Assembly: GCA_042088665.1 (NCBI GenBank)
Contig: JBELMB010000055.1
Coordinates: 1-28,324, forward strand
From: JBELMB01 sp042088665
Lineage (GTDB): Bacteria; Pseudomonadota; Alphaproteobacteria; Rhodobacterales; Rhodobacteraceae
Direction of reading: 5' to 3'
DNA length: 28,324 bases
Below are positions 1 to 5,436 of the stretch, piece by piece; position 1 is the stretch's first letter, and each line of letters begins with the position of its first letter. The notes beneath the pieces are model-generated. The model did no database searches, was not told the DNA's origin, and saw only the letters and a program-made list of their open reading frames with translations. The position numbers were made by a program, and so were the translations under genes.

Positions 1-181
1 GCTCTGCATCGAGATCAAGCCGCGCACCGCGAAACACACCGGCCTCCTTGAGCCGCTTGATGCGTCGCCAGCAGGCGGGCTGCGACAATCCCAGCGCGCG
101 CCCCAGCGCCCCGGCGCTTTGGGTGGCATCCTCCGCGAGAGCGCGCACAAGGGCCCGGTCAATGTCATCAAGCGCAATCAT
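1..181 (-). CDS. Lrp/AsnC family transcriptional regulator, N-terminal part (partial at window edge)
   Basis: Reading the minus strand from 181 gives 60 codons starting MIALDDIDRALVRALAEDA and running off the left edge. It is a winged helix-turn-helix of the Lrp/AsnC family: the 'LDxIDRxLVRAL' first helix, then a recognition helix region 'LGLSQPACWRRIKRLKEAG', as in Lrp and AsnC. The C-terminal ligand-sensing RAM domain lies outside the window. The ATG overlaps the stop of the upstream regulator (ATGA at 181-178), so the two are translationally coupled and were probably born by duplication. Likely role, by family: amino-acid-responsive DNA binding. The divergent ilvC makes branched-chain metabolism the natural target, which is inference. 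Family assignment is sure; the regulated genes are not known. Confidence 0.88.
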   Translation of the reverse strand, partial: MIALDDIDRALVRALAEDATQSAGALGRALGLSQPACWRRIKRLKEAGVFRGARLDLDAE

Positions 182-633
182 AGCGGCAGTGTCTTTGCGT
201 CCTTGACCCGCGCCACATGCATCAGCGCCTCGATGTCGGCGATATGCGGCAGGGTCAGCAGGTGATCGCGGTAGAGCTGCTGGTAGTGCGCCATGTCTCG
301 TGCAATCACCGACAGGCGCACGTCCACCTGCCCGAGAAAGGTCTGAATCTCAAGCACTTCGGGCACTTGTCGCGCGGCCGTGATGAAATCGTCGAAGGCG
401 CGCGGTTGGGTCTTGTCGAGGGTAACGCGCAACGAAACCTCGACCTCATAGCCGAGGCTGGGCCAGTCGATGACGCCCCGCACGCCGCGCAGCACCCCGG
501 CGCCCCGCAGCCGGTCCAGCCGCCGCGTCAGGGTCGAGGCCGTGACGCCAGCGGCCTCGGCGAGGTCTGACATGGGGGCCTCCGGCATGCCCTGGTAGTA
601 GCGCAGAATGCGCCGATCGGTATCGTCGAGCAT
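178..633 (-). CDS. Lrp/AsnC family transcriptional regulator, divergent from ilvC
   Basis: A 151-residue protein beginning MLDDTDRRILRYYQG, the usual Lrp length. Residues about 1-60 form the winged helix-turn-helix (recognition helix 'GVTASTLTRRLDRLRGAG'). The rest is the AsnC/Lrp ligand-binding RAM domain ('VEVSLRVTL', 'PEVLEIQTFLGQVDVRLSV'). I chose the internal ATG at 633 over the longer start at 675 because AGAGGCGAAGAA lies just ahead of it and family members start here. Its stop overlaps the start of a second Lrp/AsnC gene, so the pair is one operon and could form hetero-oligomers. It is read away from ilvC across a 160-bp gap. By analogy with Lrp-type local regulators it may control ilvC and itself; that is inference. 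Confidence 0.9.
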   Translation of the reverse strand: MLDDTDRRILRYYQGMPEAPMSDLAEAAGVTASTLTRRLDRLRGAGVLRGVRGVIDWPSLGYEVEVSLRVTLDKTQPRAFDDFITAARQVPEVLEIQTFLGQVDVRLSVIARDMAHYQQLYRDHLLTLPHIADIEALMHVARVKDAKTLPL

Positions 634-793
634 GAATTCTTCGCCTCTATCGATAAATGGACATGATTTCGTCACTCAATGGCAAAACATCGCCAAAAAC
701 GCAAACACACTCATGCGCCGACACCGTACAAGCCCTGTCATCAAAACGCACCCGCGCCGTGATGCGCGCGGGGCACTTCGAAGGAGAGACATC
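634..793. promoter_or_regulatory. Divergent control region between the Lrp/AsnC pair and ilvC
   Basis: This 160-bp gap must hold the promoters of both divergent units. Its left half (about 634-715) is clearly richer in A and T than its surroundings, with short A runs, which suits an Lrp-type bendable binding region. I could not fix convincing -35/-10 boxes or an operator. The ilvC ribosome site GAAGGAGA lies at about 779-786. Confidence 0.5.
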
Positions 794-1816
794 ATGCGTG
801 TGTATTATGACCGCGACTGCGACGTTAACCTGATCAAGGACAAGAAGGTCGCGATCCTCGGCTATGGCAGCCAGGGCCACGCCCACGCCCTGAACCTGCG
901 CGACAGCGGCGCGAACCACGTCGCCGTGGCGCTGCGCGAGGGCTCTGCCTCGGCGGCGAAGGCCACCGGCGAAGGCCTTCAGGTCATGGGCATTTCCGAG
1001 GCCGCGGCCTGGTGTGACGTGCTGATGTTCACCATGCCCGACGAGCTGCAGGCGGACACCTGGAACAAATACGTCAAGGACCACATCCGCGAGGGCGCCG
1101 CGATTGCCTTTGCCCACGGTCTGAACATCCACTTCGGCCTGATCGAAGCGCCCAAGGGCGTCGACGTCATCATGATGGCCCCCAAAGGCCCGGGCCACAC
1201 CGTGCGCGGCGAATACGTCAAGGGCGGCGGCGTGCCCTGCCTTGTTGCGGTGCACAACGATGCCTCCGGCAAGGCGCTGGAAATCGGCCTGTCCTATTGC
1301 TCTGCCATCGGTGGCGGGCGGTCGGGCGTCATCGAAACCGACTTCAAGGAAGAGTGCGAAACCGACCTCTTCGGCGAGCAGGCGGTGCTGTGCGGTGGCC
1401 TTGTGGAACTGATCCGCATGGGCTTTGAGACGCTGGTCGAAGCGGGCTATGAGCCTGAAATGGCTTACTTTGAATGCCTGCACGAGGTGAAGCTGATCGT
1501 CGACCTGATCTACGAAGGCGGCATCGCGAACATGAACTACTCGATCTCCAACACGGCGGAGTTCGGCGAGTATGTCTCTGGCCCGCGCATCCTGCCCTAT
1601 GACGAAACCAAAGCCCGCATGAAGGCCGTTCTGGAGGACATCCAGCAGGGCCGTTTCGTGCGCGACTGGATGCAGGAATGCTCTGTCGGTCAGCCTTCGT
1701 TCAAGGCGATCCGCCGCAACAACGACGCGCATCAGATCGAAGCCGTGGGCGAAAAGCTGCGCGGCATGATGCCGTGGATCTCTGCCGGCAAGATGGTCGA
1801 CAAGGCAAAGAACTGA
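794..1816 (+). CDS. ilvC: Ketol-acid reductoisomerase (NADP+), class I
   Basis: IlvC converts acetolactate or acetohydroxybutyrate to the dihydroxy acids in isoleucine, valine and leucine synthesis, in the cytoplasm, using NADPH and Mg2+. The 340-residue product is the exact length of class I enzymes. It starts MRVYYDRDCDVNLIKDKKVA, followed by the Rossmann motif 'ILGYGSQGHAHALNL' (residues 21-35). Further conserved pieces are 'MMAPKGPGHTVRGEY', the metal-site stretch 'GVIETDFKEECETDLFGEQ' and 'MNYSISNTAEFGEY'. The ATG at 794 has a good GAAGGAGA site, whereas longer starts would run through the divergent promoter region. It stands alone, divergent from two Lrp/AsnC genes that probably regulate it. 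Downstream is a 12-bp repeat array, then a strong hairpin. Confidence 0.98.
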   Translation: MRVYYDRDCDVNLIKDKKVAILGYGSQGHAHALNLRDSGANHVAVALREGSASAAKATGEGLQVMGISEAAAWCDVLMFTMPDELQADTWNKYVKDHIREGAAIAFAHGLNIHFGLIEAPKGVDVIMMAPKGPGHTVRGEYVKGGGVPCLVAVHNDASGKALEIGLSYCSAIGGGRSGVIETDFKEECETDLFGEQAVLCGGLVELIRMGFETLVEAGYEPEMAYFECLHEVKLIVDLIYEGGIANMNYSISNTAEFGEYVSGPRILPYDETKARMKAVLEDIQQGRFVRDWMQECSVGQPSFKAIRRNNDAHQIEAVGEKLRGMMPWISAGKMVDKAKN

Positions 1817-1850
1817 TCTCGGGCTTTCGGGTTTCGGGCTCGTGGGGCTG

Positions 1851-2078
1851 GCGTCCGGACAATGGCATGGGCCTGTGTCGGGACGCTGGTCCGGGCCGTC
1901 GTCTGGCCAAGTATCCGGGAAGATAACCGGGCTTTTGTCCCGGCGCTGATCCGGGTTTTTGACCGGGCTTTTCTGGGCCTCTGTCTGGGCCACTATCTGG
2001 GCCTCGACTGGGCGTCTGACAGGACCTTTGTCGGGGCTTTTATCGGGGCCCAAAACCCGGCCTTCGTGCGGGCGTTAA
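1851..2078. repeat. Degenerate 12-bp tandem array 3' of ilvC (about 19 units)
   Basis: Cutting the sequence every 12 bases from 1851 gives about 19 units with a recurring TCCGGGC or TCTGGGC core and a T-rich tail (for example ataaccgggctt, tgatccgggttt, ttgaccgggctt, gtctgggccact, atctgggcctcg). The phase is kept without indels to about 2078. The array begins 34 bases after the ilvC stop and ends before the hairpin at 2109, so it would lie in the ilvC 3' untranslated RNA. The period is a multiple of three and also creates an antisense reading frame rich in Pro-Asp, which I do not take as coding. Confidence 0.8.
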
Positions 2079-2108
2079 CCCGTCATGAGACCGCCCCAGA
2101 GGTAAAAC

Positions 2109-2148
2109 AAGCGCGCGCCGGGGTTAATCCGGCGCGCGCTTTGTTTGG
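2109..2148 (+). terminator. Strong hairpin, probable ilvC terminator
   Basis: A perfect 13-bp stem, aagcgcgcgccgg (2109-2121) with ccggcgcgcgctt (2129-2141), closes a 7-base loop and is followed by a short T-rich stretch (tttgttt). The other flank is also T-rich when read on the minus strand, so it could work in both directions. It is about 290 bases beyond the ilvC stop, after the 12-bp array. Confidence 0.7.
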
Positions 2149-2185
2149 GGGGAGCGCGGCACAAGACCCTGTGCATGGCCCCCCT

Positions 2186-2340
2186 GCCCCCACATCGAAT
2201 GAACAGATCGTTAACCGGTGCCTTGGGCGACCAAGGTGCAAACGGTGCGATTCGGGGGGCGTTTGGTACAGATTGCCCCGCGGTTTCATCCCGAATCGCC
2301 CCGCCCCCCGTTGCGCGCAAATAAATCCGTTAACCTTTGC
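2186..2340 (+). other. Intergenic element, copy 1 (shares ordered motifs with 22470-22613)
   Basis: This non-coding stretch shares ordered blocks with the region upstream of the pentapeptide-repeat gene. They are GCCCCCACA (2186), GTTAACC (2210), CGGTGC (2243), TTTGGTACAGATTG (2262-2275) and GTTAACCTTTGC (2329-2340). The first and fourth blocks are 76 bases apart in both copies, and CGGTGC to TTTGG is 19 in both. Copy 1 can fold: CCTTGG/CCAAGG around GCGA (2221-2236), and gcgattcggg (2247-2256) with cccgaatcgc (2290-2299). It might be a small RNA, a promoter region or an intergenic repeat. No plus-strand gene follows here. Confidence 0.5.
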
Positions 2341-2645
2341 GGAGAGCGGTGGTTTGCGGCCGTAGGGCTGGCGACATGGGGCCATTTGGGGCGCGCCAGT
2401 CATCTGCGCGGGGTGGCGCGTGACGGTTTGGGGCGTGACGGTTTGGGGCCACTTGGGGGATGGTCCGTTGATGCAGGCGCTCAGCGGGCGCAGGTGCCCC
2501 CCCTTCGACAGGACACTGGGATGCGAGATTGGCCCGCAGGGGGTCGGACCTATGCGCCGCAACTGCGCCGCCCGTTCGACGCGATTGGCCCCAAACTGCG
2601 CGGCCCGACACCGCGGACTTGCACCCGCCAAAAGGGCGCCAAAGC
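2341..2645. other. Non-coding stretch with minor repeats
   Basis: I see no credible gene here. It holds a 15-bp direct repeat in tandem (gcgtgacggtttggg at 2418-2432 and 2433-2447). There is also an 11-bp inverted repeat, gtttggggcca (2441-2451) against tggccccaaac (2586-2596). Open frames on both strands look like GC-rich shadows. Confidence 0.5.
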
Positions 2646-2687
2646 GAAAAACACACCAAACCGCGCCCCGGGGCCAGCCCCGGCGCC
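2646..2687 (-). terminator. Rho-independent terminator of the TIR/beta-helix gene
   Basis: On the minus strand, gcgccggggctggccccggggcgc forms a GC stem (gcgcc-gggg, loop ctgg, cccc, two-base bulge, ggcgc). It is followed within a few bases by a T-rich run ending in TTTTT (plus 2646-2650). It begins only a couple of bases after the TAG at 2692-2690. That places the natural end of the gene there rather than at the earlier TAA. Confidence 0.75.
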
Positions 2688-2689
2688 TC

Positions 2690-2812
2690 CTACTCTTCGA
2701 TATTGTCGCGCCGGATCACGTTTTCCTCGCTGCCCTGGGCAAAAGAAAACGCGCCGCGGGCATTGCCCCGGAAGGTACAGCCGACAAGCTCGCCGCGCCC
2801 TGTGGCGTCTTA
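2690..2812 (-). other. In-frame continuation of the TIR/beta-helix gene beyond a TAA
   Basis: After the TAA at 2812-2810 the same frame stays open for 39 codons and ends at TAG 2692-2690. The peptide begins DATGRGELVGCTFRGNARGA and contains one more beta-helix rung ('GCTFRGNARGAF'), matching earlier rungs such as 'RRCRFEGSARGGAF'. This shows that the TAA is a recent nonsense change, a read-through codon or a sequence error, because the downstream codons still look selected. A terminator follows the TAG directly. Confidence 0.8.
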
Positions 2813-4138
2813 AGTGTGAAACCCAGCGTAGGAATTGTCGGTCAACCGGCAGCCGTGCAATACGGGCTGGCCTTCCTCTTGCGAGGCCACGCCGTCCAAC
2901 CCATTGCCGGAAAAATCGCAGTCCTCAAACCGCCCCCGGCCCGAGTCCCAAACAAACGCCCCAGACGCCGTGTTGCCTTTCAAGACGCAGTTCCGCAAAT
3001 GCGGATCCGCACCGCTAATGATCGTAATGCCGTGAATCGCGTTTTCTGAAAACCTGCAGGTGTCAAACCTTGGCGTGGCCTCTTGCTGTACAAATGCCCC
3101 GCCGCGTGCACTGCCCTCAAAACGACAACGGCGAAACTCTGGCGCAGTGCCTGCGCCTTTGACCGCAACACCAGAAAAGGACCGGCTGGTAAAGCTGCAA
3201 TCCTCAAACTGGCAGTGCCCCGCTGTGACCGAAAGCGCCACATCATGCCCCCCCCCTGTGCCCCGCAGAAACCGGATATTGCGCAGGAGGCCCAATGGGG
3301 CTGTTACCTTTAGTATATGGCCCTTACTCACTCTGACCTCGACCGCGCCCGGCTCACCCTCGCCCACCAATTCCAGCACTTTGTCCAACACAAGGTTTTC
3401 TTGGTAGGTGCCGGGCCGGATCACGATTCGTGCGCCGGGTTGTGCGGCGTCGGTAGCGTCAGAAATGCTGCGGAAATCGCCCCGCCCCGGCCATTGGTCC
3501 ACGACGTGCTCTTCGACCACGTGTTCCTTTCCGGCGGGGGGCGGTTTGGCGGGTGTGGTCTTCTCCGGCTGGTTTGCGGGGGTGGGTTTGGCTGCTGCGG
3601 GTCGGACAGGGGGGGCTGCTGCTGTGCCCAAGGGTAGATCCGGCGTATCCTCGTCGAGCTTGTCATGGATGCTTTCGGCGAAATCGTTGATGGCCTTGCC
3701 GAGCTTCTTTTCGCTTTCTTCAAAGCGCAAGGGACGCCAGTCAAAGTGTTGATAGCGCGCCACCGCTGCGCGCACCTCGCAATGCTCGCCACGGTCGTAT
3801 TTGCGGTCCGTCACCACGTATATCGGATACAGCCGGGCGGGCACGCCGCGCTCTGACGCGAGGCGCAGGTATGTCATGACCTCTTCGCGGCACCATGGCC
3901 GTTTGAAGTAGCGCGGGGTGAGCACCGGGATCATGAAGCTGGCCCCGGTCAGTTCGTCGCGCAGGCGCGCCTCCCAATCGTCCCCATGGCGGATGTCGTA
4001 GATGTCCTGAAACATGTCGACCTCTGCGCCCAGCAGCAAAGAGACCTCTTCGGCCACTTTGCCGCGCAGGCGCGACAGATCCGCGTCGAGGGCGGCGTCA
4101 TCGCCGCGCGCGTAGGACCAGAATCCTTTGGGTGTCAC
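2810..4138 (-). CDS. TIR domain / right-handed beta-helix protein (ends at a probably premature TAA)
   Basis: A 442-residue cytoplasmic protein with no signal peptide. Residues 1-~145 are a TIR domain: strand A 'GFWSYARGDDA', 'DMFQDIYDI' near the BB loop, and 'SFMIPVLTPRYFKRPWCREEV'. There Glu86 sits four residues after Trp82, the spacing of the catalytic Glu in TIR NADases such as SARM1. Residues ~165-205 are a Pro/Ala/Thr linker. From ~215 to the end lies a parallel beta-helix: 'DFRSISDATDAAQPGARIVI' as cap, then rungs with 'CxFxxxxxxG' patterns. The start is GTG at 4138 with GGGGAG upstream. By family, TIR may cleave NAD+ or make a nucleotide signal, and the helix may sense or bind a polymer; both are inference. 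The frame continues past the TAA (separate entry). Alternatives are a signalling adaptor or an effector. Confidence 0.82.
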   Translation of the reverse strand: MTPKGFWSYARGDDAALDADLSRLRGKVAEEVSLLLGAEVDMFQDIYDIRHGDDWEARLRDELTGASFMIPVLTPRYFKRPWCREEVMTYLRLASERGVPARLYPIYVVTDRKYDRGEHCEVRAAVARYQHFDWRPLRFEESEKKLGKAINDFAESIHDKLDEDTPDLPLGTAAAPPVRPAAAKPTPANQPEKTTPAKPPPAGKEHVVEEHVVDQWPGRGDFRSISDATDAAQPGARIVIRPGTYQENLVLDKVLELVGEGEPGAVEVRVSKGHILKVTAPLGLLRNIRFLRGTGGGHDVALSVTAGHCQFEDCSFTSRSFSGVAVKGAGTAPEFRRCRFEGSARGGAFVQQEATPRFDTCRFSENAIHGITIISGADPHLRNCVLKGNTASGAFVWDSGRGRFEDCDFSGNGLDGVASQEEGQPVLHGCRLTDNSYAGFHT

Positions 4139-4468
4139 CGTTTACTCCCCATTCCCCTTGCGGGCAGTTTGGCCGCGTGGCGCGCGGGGGTCAACGCGGG
4201 GTTGCGCAGAGGGGGGCGCGGCGGGGGGCGTCGTGGCGCTGCGGCCTCATCGCGGTGCGTTTGCTGCGCATGGGTTGGGCGAAACGCTAGCGGCGCGGTC
4301 TGGGGTGGGCCCGGTTTGGGGGGCCTTGTGTGCGCGGGCGGTGTTTGCGCTGTGCGCGGGCTGTGTTTGCGCTGTGCACTGGCTGTGTTTGCGCTGTGCG
4401 CGGGCGGCCTCTGCGCTGTGCGCGGGTGCGGAGTGGTGTTGCGCCGGGGACTGCCCATTTGTCAGGGC
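4139..4468. other. Non-coding gap between divergent TIR and hemerythrin-like genes
   Basis: This gap holds the GTG ribosome site of the TIR gene (GGGGAG, minus strand) at its left end and the 22-bp tandem array at 4341-4428. Open frames run through it on both strands but are made of Cys/Ala/Arg-rich repeat translation and show no codon preference. I see no confident promoter. Confidence 0.5.
4341..4428. repeat. 22-bp tandem array, four copies
   Basis: Units at 4341-4362, 4363-4384, 4385-4406 and 4407-4428 share the core tgcgctgtgcgcggg. The first three are nearly identical (gtgtttgcgctgtgc...), and the fourth begins gcctctgcgctg. The unit is not a multiple of three, so it is unlikely to encode a repeat protein. 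It ends about 40 bases before the ATG of the hemerythrin-like gene and so lies in its leader or promoter. Confidence 0.85.
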
Positions 4469-5032
4469 ATGACCCATTCCATCGAAACGAGGACGGGTCT
4501 GCCTTCTCATATGCAGACCCTTCTGCGGGACGTGCCACGCGACGGCTGGCACGGACACCCGCATTTTGCCAGATCGATCCAGCAGTGGATGCGGGCCCAT
4601 GGGGGCTTTCGCCAGTTGGGTGAGGCGTTGTTGCAGGACACGGAGGCGTTTCTGGACGGACGCCGGGAGGAGGCGGCCTATGTGACGGGGCTTGCGGATC
4701 TCGGCAATGTCCTTGTGCGCAACCTGCACGGGCATCACACTTGGGAGGACCGCAGTTTCTTTCCGGAGTTGCGGGGGGCGGATCCGCGCTTTGCCGAAGG
4801 GCTGGAGATGCTGGAAGGCGACCATACGGCGCTGGACGGGCTGCTGGAGACCTTTGTGCGGCAGGCGAACCGGGTGGTTCAGCTGGGGTCACTGGCGCCT
4901 GCGCAGATGGCCGAAGAGGCGCGCCCGTTGCGCGACACCACGGCGCGGCTGGGTGGTTTTCTGGAGCGGCACCTGGAGGATGAGGAAGACCTCGTCGTGC
5001 CAATCCTGCTGCATCACGGGTTGCGCAGGTAG
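4469..5032 (+). CDS. Hemerythrin HHE-domain protein
   Basis: A 187-residue soluble protein predicted to fold as a four-helix bundle of the hemerythrin-like HHE family, which binds a di-iron centre for O2, NO or redox sensing or storage. Candidate ligands are His89/His90 and Glu93 ('HGHHTWEDRSFFPEL'), His119 ('EGDHTALDGLL') and His168 with the following acidic residues ('ERHLEDEEDLVVPIL'). The ATG at 4469 was chosen because upstream codons translate the 22-bp repeat array. No strong ribosome site is visible (CAGGGC only). It stands alone, facing the minus-strand protease homologue. The family is well supported; the ligand and physiological role cannot be read from sequence. Confidence 0.85.
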   Translation: MTHSIETRTGLPSHMQTLLRDVPRDGWHGHPHFARSIQQWMRAHGGFRQLGEALLQDTEAFLDGRREEAAYVTGLADLGNVLVRNLHGHHTWEDRSFFPELRGADPRFAEGLEMLEGDHTALDGLLETFVRQANRVVQLGSLAPAQMAEEARPLRDTTARLGGFLERHLEDEEDLVVPILLHHGLRR

Positions 5033-5436
5033 TGCGACAGGTGGCGGGCGCGTTTTGCGCCCGTCGCCATTGGTGTCACGACTGTCGGCGTTTCGGGGTC
5101 GGGTCTGCGGGGTGTTCAGGGGATGCCTGTCACATCTGCCGGGATCTTGCTGGCGGGACAGGCTTTGACGCAGGGCGTTTCGAAACAGCCGGAGAGACAT
5201 CGCACTTGGCACTTGGCACTTGGCTCTTGGCCACTGCTCCCCATTTGGCCCAACCACCAACCCGCACGACATCCCCAATGGATGGCATTCAAAAAGCCAC
5301 CTCCCACGCGCCACGAAACCAACCCTGTGACGGGTGACCAGAAGGCGGCCAGAGGCGTAGCGCGGGGTTGACCCCGCGCCTTTTTCAGGGCCAGCCGCGA
5401 TGTCGCAGCATCAGCCGCGGCTTCGCGGGACTAAGT
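5033..5436. other. Non-coding gap between convergent genes
   Basis: Four tandem 7-bp units (acttggc at 5204, 5211 and 5218, then tcttggc at 5225) lie in the middle. A terminator lies at 5360-5385. Open frames here have no recognisable product. Confidence 0.5.
5360..5385 (+). terminator. Rho-independent terminator
   Basis: Perfect 8-bp stem gcgcgggg (5360-5367) with ccccgcgc (5372-5379), loop ttga, then C and five T (5381-5385). It is oriented for plus-strand transcripts, so it probably ends the hemerythrin-like gene transcript about 330 bases after its stop and shields the convergent gene. Confidence 0.8.

Noticed and set aside
647..2053. Long minus-strand frame antisense to ilvC with Pro-Asp repeats at its N-terminal end
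   Set aside because: It covers ilvC in the complementary frame and its repeats are the translation of the 12-bp non-coding array; GC-rich codon bias keeps such frames open.
2330..2659. Minus-strand frame of 109 codons starting MVCFSLWRPFGGCKSAVSG
   Set aside because: Low-complexity Pro/Arg/Ala composition and no ribosome site. It begins inside the terminator of the upstream gene and overlaps the direct and inverted repeats.
3986..4468. N-terminal extension of the hemerythrin-like protein
   Set aside because: The extra residues translate the TIR gene antisense and the 22-bp array; the HHE domain begins after the ATG at 4469.
4469..5032. TIR and hemerythrin-like genes as one defence operon
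   Set aside because: They are divergent with a 330-base gap containing a repeat array; only proximity links them.
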